A stretch of 64,000 nt of DNA from Thermodesulfobacteriota bacterium (GTDB lineage: Bacteria; Desulfobacterota; WTBG01; CAIYCZ01; CAIRTM01): NCBI GenBank assembly GCA_028278025.1, contig JANQFE010000073.1, positions 25,024 through 89,023 of the forward strand. The letters are read 5' to 3'. The notes beneath the pieces are model-generated. The model saw nothing but the letters and a program-made list of their open reading frames with translations, had not been told where the DNA came from and did no database searches. This document shows positions 27,685 through 36,801 of this stretch, in pieces. The position numbers and the translations under genes were made by a program. The first letter of the stretch is position 1, and every line of letters begins with the position of its first letter.

Positions 27685-29583
27685 ATGGACATATCTAACT
27701 CCTTTAATGATCTTATCATTAGATACAGGCGGGCGTTTATAATTATAACCCAAATTCTGCTCGTACCTTTATCCTATTTTTTTGCCTTCCTCCTCAGATT
27801 TGATTTTTATATGGATCAGACTATCCTGGCAAAAATTTTAAAAACACTTCCGCTGCTGATCGTTTCCCGCTTGATATTCTTTTATTATGTAGATCTTTTC
27901 AGCGGATGGTGGCGCTATGTAGGCATAGAAGACATCATAAGAATAGCCAATGCCGTACTATTCAGCACCCTCCTGTTTATTGCTTCAATCGTTTTTGTTT
28001 TTGGCCTGGAAGGGTTTCCCCGCTCAGTGTTTATAACTGATGCGGTTTTTCTATTCCTTTTTCTTTCCGGAATCCGCGTCTCAACCAAACTGCTGAGAGA
28101 AAAACTCGAATACAGAAAAACTTTCGGCACTGCCAAAAATGTTCTTATTGTTGGTGCCGGTAATACAGGCATAACAGTTCTCAATGAGATAAAAAACAGT
28201 CCTGATTTAAACCTCAAGCCGATCGGGTTTGTAGACGACGATTCTGCTAAAAAGGGTTTCCATATCAGGAACATTGAAGTACTGGGTAATCAAAATGACA
28301 TACCCGAACTTGTTAAGCGCTACAATATAAGCGAACTGCTTATTGCTATTCCTTCAGCCCCCTATAAGAAACTACGGAAAATATTCGAGATATGCGAATC
28401 TGTATCTGTTACATACAAAACCCTGCCCGGCATGTCCAAGATTATCTCGGGAAAAACGTTTGTTAGTCAGATGAGGGACGTAAATCCTGATGAACTCTTG
28501 GGAAGACCCGTAGTCTCTTTCGAAAACGAAAAAAACAGCCTGCAACATGATCTTTTTCATAAGTGTATAATGGTTACAGGAGCCGGCGGATCAATCGGAT
28601 CTGAACTGTGCCATCAGATTTCTGAGTTTAAACCTAAATGTCTTATTATGTATGAAAGAAGTGAAAGCAGTCTCTATTTTATGGAACTTGAGATGAGAAA
28701 AAAATTTCCTCATCTCAACATTGTTCCGGTAATTGGTGATATTCTTAATAATGAAAAGGTTGACTATATTTTGCAGACATATGAGCCCTATATCATCTAT
28801 CACGCAGCAGCATATAAACACGTTCCCATGATGGAAAAGGATCCAATTGAGGCGGTAAGAAATAATTTTTTTGGCACAAAAGCTTTAAGTGACCTTAGTG
28901 TAAAATACGAGGTAAAAAAATTTGTCTTTATATCAACCGACAAAGCGGTCAATCCGTCCAGCATTATGGGCACATCAAAAAGGATGACTGAAAAACTACT
29001 GCAAACATACGGTTCACAGCCAACGCAATTCATTTCAGTACGATTTGGTAATGTTATCGGAAGCAGCGGCAGTGTAATTCCTCTTTTCAAAAAACAGATT
29101 GCCGCAGGGGGGCCGGTAACGGTTACACATCCGGAAACAACCAGGTTCCTGATGACTATCCCAGAAGCGGTCCATCTTGTTCTGCTGGCAGGATCTATGG
29201 GAAAGGGTAACGAAATCTTTCTGCTTGATATGGGTGAACCCGCTAATATCACTGAGCTTGCAAAAAGCCTCATAGAACTCTCCGGACTGACTCCTTATAA
29301 AGATATAAACATTGAGTTTATCGGACTGCGTGAGGGAGAAAAACTACACGAAGAACTCTACTGGGAGGGAGAAGATATTCTGCCCACCACTCACAAAAAA
29401 ATCAGGGTGCTATCAAAAACCCGCTTCAATTATCTCAATTATAAAATTCAAGTCTCAAAAATGGAACGAGCTTTAGCAAAATCAACGGATAATGAACATG
29501 TTATTTTCCCATTGATGAAAACCATGGTACCTGAAGCCACTATAAATCCAGTCATAAATAATAGAAAGAAGCAGACCGTATAA
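27685..29583 (+). CDS. Membrane-bound nucleotide-sugar 4,6-dehydratase (CapD/WbpM/PglF family)
   Basis: This polysaccharide biosynthesis protein of 632 residues probably converts UDP-GlcNAc to the 4-keto-6-deoxy sugar. Four membrane helices fill about residues 17-130. A CoA-binding-like Rossmann unit follows (about 150-270, VGAGN 156-160) and then an SDR catalytic domain (about 290-610) with TGAGGSIG (298-305). The active site has the TDKAVNP segment (418-424) and MGTSKR (428-433), where Met replaces the usual SDR tyrosine as in WbpM. It has its own strong promoter. Its product could feed the DegT aminotransferases at 22081 or 29666. Confidence 0.93.
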   Translation: MDISNSFNDLIIRYRRAFIIITQILLVPLSYFFAFLLRFDFYMDQTILAKILKTLPLLIVSRLIFFYYVDLFSGWWRYVGIEDIIRIANAVLFSTLLFIASIVFVFGLEGFPRSVFITDAVFLFLFLSGIRVSTKLLREKLEYRKTFGTAKNVLIVGAGNTGITVLNEIKNSPDLNLKPIGFVDDDSAKKGFHIRNIEVLGNQNDIPELVKRYNISELLIAIPSAPYKKLRKIFEICESVSVTYKTLPGMSKIISGKTFVSQMRDVNPDELLGRPVVSFENEKNSLQHDLFHKCIMVTGAGGSIGSELCHQISEFKPKCLIMYERSESSLYFMELEMRKKFPHLNIVPVIGDILNNEKVDYILQTYEPYIIYHAAAYKHVPMMEKDPIEAVRNNFFGTKALSDLSVKYEVKKFVFISTDKAVNPSSIMGTSKRMTEKLLQTYGSQPTQFISVRFGNVIGSSGSVIPLFKKQIAAGGPVTVTHPETTRFLMTIPEAVHLVLLAGSMGKGNEIFLLDMGEPANITELAKSLIELSGLTPYKDINIEFIGLREGEKLHEELYWEGEDILPTTHKKIRVLSKTRFNYLNYKIQVSKMERALAKSTDNEHVIFPLMKTMVPEATINPVINNRKKQTV

Positions 29584-29665
29584 CCGCAGAGAAGCCTGCC
29601 TGCTTTTTTTTCATGTAAAAGCACTTATGGCCCACACACAAATATAATGTGAACTGCTGTGGAAA

Positions 29666-30835
29666 TTATATATTTTCCTTCATTATTTCTTTTAAACTTT
29701 CGGTAATATAAACTATCTCTGAGGTTTTTAAAGCAGTAAAAAATGGCAGTGCTATCGTCCTGTCGGCGACCTGCTCAGTAACAGGAAAATCGCCCTTACG
29801 AAAACCAAACGTCTTTCGATAGAAAGGCTGGAGGTGAATAGGTGAAAAGTAATTACTGGAGGCAATCCCCCTCTCGCGCAGTTTTGTGAGTACCCTGTCA
29901 CGATCTTTTCTTATATAGTGCCTGGTCAACCGAACCACATATACAAACCAGCTCATAGTCACATGCGGAGCACTGTATGGAACTCTAATACTGTCCAATG
30001 ATTGAAGCCTTCTGTTATACAGCTCTGCTATACGTGCTCTTTTCTGTAAAATTTTTTTTATTCTCTGCAGCTGCACAATGCCCAGAACACAGTTTATATC
30101 ACTGAGCCTGTAATTATATCCCAGCCGTATATGATTAAACCAGCTTGAGCCGTTGCCCCGGCCTTGATTTCGCAGGCTGCAGCATAGATCATATATTTTT
30201 TTACTGTCAGTTACAACCAGTCCGCCTTCGCCGGTTGTAATCTGCTTGTTTGGATAAAAGGCAAACACACCGGCTTCACCGAATGAGCCTGCTTTTTTAC
30301 TGTGCTTCCATCTTCTTGTGCGAGCATTTTCAGGGCTTTGATACTCTGCCCCAATGGCTTCACAGCTATCCTCAATAAGTTTTAAGTTATATTTTTGTGC
30401 TATATCATACAGGGCATCCCATTCAGCAGGGTGACCAAAAACATCAACGGCAAGTATAGCTTTCATTCCGGCCGTACGGTGTTTTTTTATTGTTTCAACA
30501 ATCTTCTCAGGAGCTATATTGAGCGTATCCTCATCTATATCCACAAAAACAGGTCGAGCGCCTTCAAAAAGAACACAATTTGCAGAAGCAACAAAACTGA
30601 ACGGCGAAGTGATGACAAGATCGCCTCTCCCAATTCCAAGTGATTTTATGATAAGATGCAGACCGCTTGTCCCGCTGTTGACCGCAGCAGCATATTTTCT
30701 ACCCACATAACGTGCCCCTGCTTTTTCAAATTCTTGCAGCTTTGGGCCCAGACTAAGCTGAGGAGATCTGAGGACATCCATAACTGCTTTGCGTTCTTTT
30801 GCAGTAATATCCGGACTGGATAGCGGGATATTCAT
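29666..30835 (-). CDS. DegT/DnrJ/EryC1/StrS aminotransferase
   Basis: This PLP sugar aminotransferase of 389 residues has NSGTSGLHLIIKSL (about 53-66), EDSCEAIGA (about 155-163) and the lysine Lys197 in FAFYPNKQITTGEGG. The latter resembles PglE/ArnB/PseC-like enzymes that act on UDP-4-keto-6-deoxy sugars, consistent with the dehydratase gene next to it. The two genes converge, so they are not one transcript. It is the last gene of a minus-strand trio after the ATP-grasp and HAD genes. Confidence 0.92.
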   Translation of the reverse strand: MNIPLSSPDITAKERKAVMDVLRSPQLSLGPKLQEFEKAGARYVGRKYAAAVNSGTSGLHLIIKSLGIGRGDLVITSPFSFVASANCVLFEGARPVFVDIDEDTLNIAPEKIVETIKKHRTAGMKAILAVDVFGHPAEWDALYDIAQKYNLKLIEDSCEAIGAEYQSPENARTRRWKHSKKAGSFGEAGVFAFYPNKQITTGEGGLVVTDSKKIYDLCCSLRNQGRGNGSSWFNHIRLGYNYRLSDINCVLGIVQLQRIKKILQKRARIAELYNRRLQSLDSIRVPYSAPHVTMSWFVYVVRLTRHYIRKDRDRVLTKLRERGIASSNYFSPIHLQPFYRKTFGFRKGDFPVTEQVADRTIALPFFTALKTSEIVYITESLKEIMKENI

Positions 30836-30858
30836 TGTAGCTCTCCCAACCTTCTCGA

Positions 30859-31545
30859 TTATTGTATCATAGCAGCCAGATGATGAAGATCTGAAACCAT
30901 AATATCAGCACTGTAGTCAGCGTCGGGAGGCTTCTCATCTTTATACACTCCGTCAGCCCTGTATATATGTATTGTTTTCCACTCAAGACTGCGTGCCCCA
31001 TAGAAATCCTTGAGAGGATTGTCTGCAACGTAGAGACATTCCGGGCCACTATACCCCACATGATCCATTATCTTTTGATATCCGGCAGGATGCGGTTTCC
31101 AAAACTGCCTTCCCAATGCATCAGTAAAAACAATAGTGTCAAAAAAATCTTTAACATTCAGCACCTCCAATTTATTTTTTTGGGTTTGCAGATAGCCGTC
31201 ACTTAGCAGTCCCATTTTCAGTGTGCCCTGAAAGTGCCGCAAAACAAACGCTGCATCAGGATAGAGCGTTATGCGAGGCGGATGAGTTCGATAAATATAT
31301 ACAAGTTCTCTAACAAGCGTCTCATCTGCTTCAATCCCGGCACAATGCAGAACCTCATTGAAGATCGCACCTCGTGCACCTGCACAGAACCGTTGCCACA
31401 TTTCAGTAAACAGATCAGATGCAGAAAGGCCTTTGTCCTGCAGGTACGAGCTGACAGCGTGAAAACCGCTTTGCACAAACTGTTGTTCTGAACAGAGTGT
31501 ATCATCAAGGTCAAAAACAACAATTTTAATACCATGCAAAGACAC
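30859..31545 (-). CDS. HAD-family hydrolase
   Basis: A cytosolic phosphatase-like enzyme of 228 residues. HAD motif I is FDLDDT (11-16), motif II is in LLSDGY (about 110-115), and the lysine plus motif III are in KPHPAGYQ and CLYVADNPLKDFYGA. The helical cap between motifs I and II (about 20-90) places it in subclass I (gph-like). It starts within 25 bases of the DegT gene on the same strand. Together with the ATP-grasp enzyme upstream it forms a pair I recall from capsule loci, where the substrate is usually unknown. Confidence 0.87.
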   Translation of the reverse strand: MSLHGIKIVVFDLDDTLCSEQQFVQSGFHAVSSYLQDKGLSASDLFTEMWQRFCAGARGAIFNEVLHCAGIEADETLVRELVYIYRTHPPRITLYPDAAFVLRHFQGTLKMGLLSDGYLQTQKNKLEVLNVKDFFDTIVFTDALGRQFWKPHPAGYQKIMDHVGYSGPECLYVADNPLKDFYGARSLEWKTIHIYRADGVYKDEKPPDADYSADIMVSDLHHLAAMIQ

Positions 31546-31588
31546 GTGGATACAATCCTGTTAAAGGGAAAAAAGACAAAAAGGTTAA

Positions 31589-31651
31589 GAAGTTAAAAGG
31601 CTATATAATATTTTGTTTACCTTTTAACATGTTCAGTGTTTAGCCTTTCAC
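31589..31651. repeat. Heptamer-like array and 9-bp inverted repeat after the ATP-grasp gene
   Basis: GTTCAGT, GTTTAGC and CTTTCAC (31631-31651) are in 7-bp phase. Just left of them lies a perfect inverted repeat, GTTAAAAGG (31592-31600) and CCTTTTAAC (31620-31628). The array lies about 57 bases beyond the ATP-grasp stop codon. The hairpin lacks a T tract. Confidence 0.5.
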
Positions 31652-31707
31652 CACTGTTTCCAACCGTAAATGTAAACTGTATTTAGTGCTGTTAAAAAAT
31701 ATGCATG

Positions 31708-32703
31708 TTATTCATTGGATGGCAGTCCATCAAGAAAAATTGCATCATCATAACGCAGCATATACATATTTTTTTTAAAAGCATCCCTGATGTCACCCGG
31801 GTCGTTACCTCTAGCTATTTCAATAATCCATTTTGGAAAATCTGCACCAGCGCTAATGGAAAGCGGGACCCCTCCCCCAAACCGAGGGTTTATTTCGATA
31901 AACTTCACTTTGTTATCATCGGTGAGAAAACACTGCACATTTATACAGCCCCTGCATCCCTGCAGCAAACTGCCGACACGCCAGCCCTCTTCCATAACAT
32001 GTCGGTTATCAATAATTACAGCTTTACTTACCTCTCCCGCCCGCACCTCAATTCTCATTCTGGGCACCACACATCGAACGACACCATTAAAGTCAAACAA
32101 TATATCAAGCGTAATCTCTCTACCCTGCAGAAACTCCTGGAGGATAGGTTTCTTTACATAATCTTTAAAAAACAGCAGCTCTGTTTGATTGTTAACCTTA
32201 AAGATTCCTATACTTGCACTGCCATCCTGCGGTTTAATAAAAACAGGATAGGTAATCTCTTGTGGACGTATGTCCTCAATTGTAAAAACCTTGGGCGTAT
32301 CCACATCGTGGGCAACAAAAAAATTATGTGTTTTGTATTTATTACAGGCAATCTGCATAATGTCAGGGTCTGAAACGACTGCAGTGGTACCAACTGCAGC
32401 AAAACGCTGCCTGCTTTCTGACAGGATAAGCAAATCAGTATCAATGAGAGGAAAGAGCAATGTGATACGCTCTTTTTTACACAGCTCTACCAGGGTTGGT
32501 ATATAGGCTTGATCATCAATACGGCAGATTTGGTAAGCTTTATCAACGACATGAAAAGCAGGCGCAGTGTGGGAAACATCCACACCGACAATTTTACCAT
32601 TCAAGCCTAACTCCTTCAATGTGTTTTGAAAATGCCTGATAAGGGCAACCCTTCGACCAACACTCGTAAACAGTATGTTGAACGCTTCATCCTGTTTCTG
32701 CAC
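31708..32703 (-). CDS. ATP-grasp ligase (carbamoyl-phosphate-synthase-like)
   Basis: This 331-residue enzyme starts NILFTSVGRRVALI, the pre-ATP-grasp Rossmann signature of CarB-like proteins. It continues with ATP-grasp strands (YPVFIKPQDGSASIGI, about 170-186) and the metal-binding end FIEINPRFGGGVPL (about 280-294). Such enzymes join a carboxylate, activated as acyl phosphate, to an amine, so an amino acid or similar group could be attached to a sugar. It is the first gene of the trio with the HAD and DegT genes. It diverges from murB with an 87-base AT-rich gap. Confidence 0.86.
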   Translation of the reverse strand: MQKQDEAFNILFTSVGRRVALIRHFQNTLKELGLNGKIVGVDVSHTAPAFHVVDKAYQICRIDDQAYIPTLVELCKKERITLLFPLIDTDLLILSESRQRFAAVGTTAVVSDPDIMQIACNKYKTHNFFVAHDVDTPKVFTIEDIRPQEITYPVFIKPQDGSASIGIFKVNNQTELLFFKDYVKKPILQEFLQGREITLDILFDFNGVVRCVVPRMRIEVRAGEVSKAVIIDNRHVMEEGWRVGSLLQGCRGCINVQCFLTDDNKVKFIEINPRFGGGVPLSISAGADFPKWIIEIARGNDPGDIRDAFKKNMYMLRYDDAIFLDGLPSNE

Positions 32704-32790
32704 TACGGGTCCCCCGTTTATTTTATAGTTTACAAAAACTTAGAATATATTAACATAGTTAAACAAACTTTAAAATAAAAATTAAAGCAG

Positions 32791-33720
32791 ATGTGTTTAG
32801 AAAAAAAATTATGTCACTGTAGCGTGATAAAAAACTATCCGTTGGGATCAACAAGTAGAATCAGGACAGGTGGTACCGCCCTGTATTATGCGCCTGTTTC
32901 AACCATTGACCAGTTACATGAAATCCTCTTTTACTGCCGAGGGGAAAAATTACCATTTTATATTCTGGGTAAGGGCTCAAATGTCCTGATTAGTGACGAA
33001 AAATTTAATGGCGTTGTCATAAGGCTGGCGGGCAATTTCAAAACCATACAATTTGATACCCAGAATAGAACTGTTACAGCCGGGGCAGGGGCTTCATTAA
33101 TGAAATTAGGACAACAGATAGCATTACGAGGCTATGCAGGTTGTGCCTATATGGGTGTTATTCCTGGAACGGTTGGTGGTGCAGTAACAATGAATGCAGG
33201 CACAAAAAAAGAGGGGGCTATACAGAATATTTTCCTAAGCGCCATAATTCTTGATCCTACAACAGGCTGTACACAACTATATAATAAGAATGATATGAAT
33301 TTTGATTATCGCACAAGTGCGCTTTTATTATCAACAAAAATAGTATTGCAAGCTACTTTCACTCTTGATTATCAAAGTGAGATTTCCCCTGGTGAAGCAT
33401 GTAATGAAATAAAAAAACTTCATTCTCTTCGCCGCTCCAAGCAGCCAAAAAACCAGCATACCTTTGGTTCAGTATTTAAGAATCCCCCAAACCGCCCCCA
33501 TGCTGCCGGGTGGTATCTTGAAAATGTCGGCATGAAGAACTTTCGTATAGGCGAAGCGGTTGTAGCAAATGAACATGCTAATTGGATAATTAATACGGGA
33601 AATGCTTCAGCGAATGACATAAAAGAAATTATTCATATTGGACAGAAGCGCGTTTTGGAGGAATTTGGTGTCAGCCTCGATCGTGAGGTAATCTACCTGC
33701 CTGATGATTTGCTGGCATAG
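32791..33720 (+). CDS. murB: UDP-N-acetylenolpyruvoylglucosamine reductase
   Basis: This FAD enzyme reduces UDP-GlcNAc-enolpyruvate to UDP-MurNAc. The 309-residue protein has the flavin-binding GKGSNVLISD (60-69) and IPGTVGG (124-130), then YRTS (173-176), the catalytic-serine motif GSVFKNP (226-232), NEHANWIINTG and the C-terminal Glu299. All key residues appear intact. It stands alone among surface-polysaccharide genes rather than in a division/cell-wall cluster, so it is either the moved housekeeping gene or a second copy making UDP-MurNAc for another polymer. Only a weak AAAGCAG precedes the start. Confidence 0.9.
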   Translation: MCLEKKLCHCSVIKNYPLGSTSRIRTGGTALYYAPVSTIDQLHEILFYCRGEKLPFYILGKGSNVLISDEKFNGVVIRLAGNFKTIQFDTQNRTVTAGAGASLMKLGQQIALRGYAGCAYMGVIPGTVGGAVTMNAGTKKEGAIQNIFLSAIILDPTTGCTQLYNKNDMNFDYRTSALLLSTKIVLQATFTLDYQSEISPGEACNEIKKLHSLRRSKQPKNQHTFGSVFKNPPNRPHAAGWYLENVGMKNFRIGEAVVANEHANWIINTGNASANDIKEIIHIGQKRVLEEFGVSLDREVIYLPDDLLA

Positions 33721-33831
33721 ACCTGAATAACAAAACGACCCTCATAAAATTTTTTCCTTATACTGTTTTTTTGAATAACCTTTATGAAAAAATTGGGGGT
33801 AGCAGCTTTCAGTCCTTTTACTGGATGTGTT

Positions 33832-35079
33832 TTATTTTTGTTTAGCTATGTTTTCTATTTTAAGTATCTTGTCAAGAATGATCGGCAGCACCAAACAGAT
33901 CCATAGCATAACTTGTCTCTGAATAGAAATAAAACATGCACATAGCATATACCCCATTAAGCTTATCTGTAAATACCATGCAAGTTCCCGAAAAAAAACT
34001 TCCTCTTGTTTTTTGAGTCGCCGTATAGCACCCAAGGCCAAAATAAAAAAACCCATGAAGACTGCGAAGCCCAGAATGCCGTGCTCAGACAAAATTGTCA
34101 GGTAAGCATTATGCACAGTATGATGAATCCTGGTACCCAATTGCTTGTTGCTGGCATCTGGGAATTGTGTTGTGCCGACTCCCCAAATAGGATTGCGAAG
34201 CCATAACCTAAAAGCATAGCCTGCAAAGACCAGACGGGAATATGCACTTGCCTCAACAGTTGTTTTGCCGGATAAAGATGTCTGAACTGTTTGCCTCTCT
34301 TCAAACAACTGCTGTGCGACATTTACAAAGAATGTTAATACAATAATCACAACAATTATCGTTGATATTTTCTTTATATTCTTAAGAAAGATACATCCCA
34401 TTACCAGCACAAGCCCTAATAACCCTCCCCGCGAAACAGTACAAAGGGTCCCCGTGATTAATAAACCGATTGTTACAACATAAAACCTTCTTAAAAATTT
34501 CTTTTCACCATGCAGGAAAAGGTAATAGGCAATCGGGATAATAGCTATCAGGAGGGCAGCAAGGTAATTAGGATCACCCTGAAAAGCACTGGGCCTGCCT
34601 TTATCTGTAAGCATACTTTTGATTTGAAAAACTTGAATAAGTAATGCATATGCCCCGTTGCACATGCTAAAAAAAACGCATGTTTTTATTAACAGCAGCA
34701 AATCTTTTCTATTATTTATGCAGCTTGCAATAATAATGACAAACAGGGAATTTTTAACAAAAACAAACAGGACAGACTTTACCTCCGTTATTCCCAAGAC
34801 TCCGTTTATAAGCGCAGAAAGATAAGCAAGCCCCAGAAACATTACTACTAACACTGTATGTTGATTGGTCCTTACCGGTGAATTCCTGAATACCGTACTA
34901 ACAAACAAAATCACTGATAGAACAAGATTGGGACGCCATGCCTGCAACCCTTTTAAATCAAAGTACGTATAAGGCATTATCAAAAAAGTAAAAATTAAAT
35001 AACAAACCCCGTACAGAGGCTTAAGAACCTCGATAAATGCAATAAAAACAGTCATGAAAAAAAATAAAGGTTCTAACAT
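33832..35079 (-). CDS. O-antigen ligase/polymerase-like membrane protein (Wzy/WaaL family)
   Basis: This 415-residue integral membrane protein has about ten to twelve hydrophobic segments. The O-antigen ligase signature lies in the C-terminal third: a large periplasmic loop (about 255-325) with NPIWGVGTTQFPDA and RIHHTVHNAYLTILSEHGILG. In this family the loop histidine and arginine residues handle the undecaprenyl-linked glycan. It either polymerises repeat units or transfers chains to an acceptor; sequence alone does not separate the two. It converges with murB and is followed upstream by a 395-base AT-rich gap. Confidence 0.84.
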   Translation of the reverse strand: MLEPLFFFMTVFIAFIEVLKPLYGVCYLIFTFLIMPYTYFDLKGLQAWRPNLVLSVILFVSTVFRNSPVRTNQHTVLVVMFLGLAYLSALINGVLGITEVKSVLFVFVKNSLFVIIIASCINNRKDLLLLIKTCVFFSMCNGAYALLIQVFQIKSMLTDKGRPSAFQGDPNYLAALLIAIIPIAYYLFLHGEKKFLRRFYVVTIGLLITGTLCTVSRGGLLGLVLVMGCIFLKNIKKISTIIVVIIVLTFFVNVAQQLFEERQTVQTSLSGKTTVEASAYSRLVFAGYAFRLWLRNPIWGVGTTQFPDASNKQLGTRIHHTVHNAYLTILSEHGILGFAVFMGFFILALGAIRRLKKQEEVFFRELAWYLQISLMGYMLCACFISIQRQVMLWICLVLPIILDKILKIENIAKQK

Positions 35080-35474
35080 ACAGATACCCTGTTATTGAAA
35101 TATCCGCTCCTTTTTAACATAATTATACTCATCATGTCTTAATAAAAAATGTAGATTATAAAAATACTACTGCAATATGAAAACAGAGCGGCTGTATGGC
35201 AACAGGCTGAAGCAACATATGCATAACCTGCAGTAATTTATATCGGCAAAAAATTAAACTTTTTAAATAAGCCTTATGTCTGTCCGATATAATTCCCGCA
35301 GGAATAATCTTAAGCTGTATCAGTCAAAATAAAATTGATTCACTACTTGCAAAGTAGCTGATTGTTAGTTAAAATAGTATTTTATGAATTTATTTCTTGT
35401 TTTTTATTTTATTAATAGAAGATTTTATAAAATTTATTTATACAAAGAAATAAATCAAAATATATCAAATCGTA
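35080..35474. other. AT-rich divergent intergenic region
   Basis: Nothing coding was seen. The 395 bases lie between the divergent starts of the ligase-like and NTP_transf_5-like genes and become extremely AT-rich near 35380-35470. Promoters for both genes probably lie here, but no hexamer pair with proper spacing stood out. Confidence 0.55.
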
Positions 35475-36770
35475 ATGACCTATTTAAAATTATCTAATGA
35501 AGTCACCCTGATTTTACTCTGCTGCTGCATAAAGCCTGATACAATCAGAAAAAAAAGAATTGCCACAATCCTGTCAGAAAAACTTGACTGGGACTATATA
35601 TATATGATTGCCAATGCGCATGGTATACTAGGTCTTTTATATAAAAATCTTGAAAGCTACAAAAATAAGGTTTATATCCCGCCACACATTTTGAAAAATC
35701 TTGAAAAATACTACCACACTACAGCATATAGAAATTTAGTGTTTACATATGAATTTGATAAAATTATAGCTTGTTTCAATAATAAAGATATAAACATAAT
35801 GCCCCTGAAAGGTATAGATTTCATCAGGCACCTTTACAATAACCTGGGTTTTCGATCGTTTTCTGATATTGATTTTCTGGTTGAGAAAAAAAACATACCT
35901 CAGGCTGAACAAATATTATTTAATATGGACTATAAAAGAAAAAAAGAGCGAGCCCGGAAAGACGAACGACACTTCCATTCAATATACTGGCAGCACAAGA
36001 GAGGAATGCTGATCTTTTTGGAACTGCATTGGGATATTGATTTCCAGGATTCGCCTTTCAGTATCAGAATTGCAGATTGTTGGGACAGGGCTGAATTGAT
36101 CCGGAATAATGATAACTTTTTTTACAGGCAATCATTAGAGGACTGCATTATTTTTAATGCATTTCACATTTTCAGGGAAGACCAGTTTAAAATTCTACCG
36201 CTAAAAAACTTTTGCGATCTTTTTGAATTAATCAAAAAATACAACAATACAATAAAATGGAATGAAATAGCGAAAATATCGGAGACATATAATGTAACAC
36301 GTCCTGTTTTTGTAGTGTTATTGCTTTTGCAGGAACTTTTTCACATTAATGTGCCTCTTGAACTTACCAGGGTTTTATGCAGCCAGGGCTTTCAAACAAG
36401 AATGTTAACTAAACTTGTCGAAGAAAAAATTTTTTTCAAATATCAGAAAGATTTTATTATCCCTTCCAATATTATCGAACTGGCATCTGAAGAAAAATTT
36501 GCCGGCAAACTAAAACATATGCTATATATCTTTAAAACTTTTTGCTATGATTATATACGGGCATATTACGCTGATTTAAATCATTCAATAATAAACGCAG
36601 TTACAAAAACATCCCGGCAACATTTAAAAACCCTTGGCCGCTATTTCAAAACATTTGGTCTTTCTCTTCTTTATCCGAAAAAGAAAAGTGAACTTTTTGA
36701 AAGCACAAAAAATTCCAAAAGCAGCATCGTTGAAATAAGTCACTGGATACGCGATACTGTAAAAAAATAG
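35475..36770 (+). CDS. NTP_transf_5-like nucleotidyltransferase-fold protein
   Basis: The 431-residue protein has the core MPLKGIDFIRHLYNNLGFRS and FSDIDFLV (about 111-140). These match the KG...RxxxDxD arrangement of the uncharacterised NTP_transf_5 family. A helical C-terminal half follows. Members are frequent in exopolysaccharide and exosortase-type gene clusters but have no established reaction. The codons are clearly more AT-rich than those of neighbours such as murB, which suggests a different history. The IS5-like element is inserted about 40 bases after its stop codon. Confidence 0.8.
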   Translation: MTYLKLSNEVTLILLCCCIKPDTIRKKRIATILSEKLDWDYIYMIANAHGILGLLYKNLESYKNKVYIPPHILKNLEKYYHTTAYRNLVFTYEFDKIIACFNNKDINIMPLKGIDFIRHLYNNLGFRSFSDIDFLVEKKNIPQAEQILFNMDYKRKKERARKDERHFHSIYWQHKRGMLIFLELHWDIDFQDSPFSIRIADCWDRAELIRNNDNFFYRQSLEDCIIFNAFHIFREDQFKILPLKNFCDLFELIKKYNNTIKWNEIAKISETYNVTRPVFVVLLLLQELFHINVPLELTRVLCSQGFQTRMLTKLVEEKIFFKYQKDFIIPSNIIELASEEKFAGKLKHMLYIFKTFCYDYIRAYYADLNHSIINAVTKTSRQHLKTLGRYFKTFGLSLLYPKKKSELFESTKNSKSSIVEISHWIRDTVKK

Positions 36771-36801
36771 ATTGTTGTAAGTTCTCTTAATAGAAGTGTT
36801 T

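Noticed and set aside
29584..29611. Terminator after the nucleotide-sugar dehydratase
   Set aside because: A T tract is present but the stem before it is only about four pairs, so it is too weak to call.
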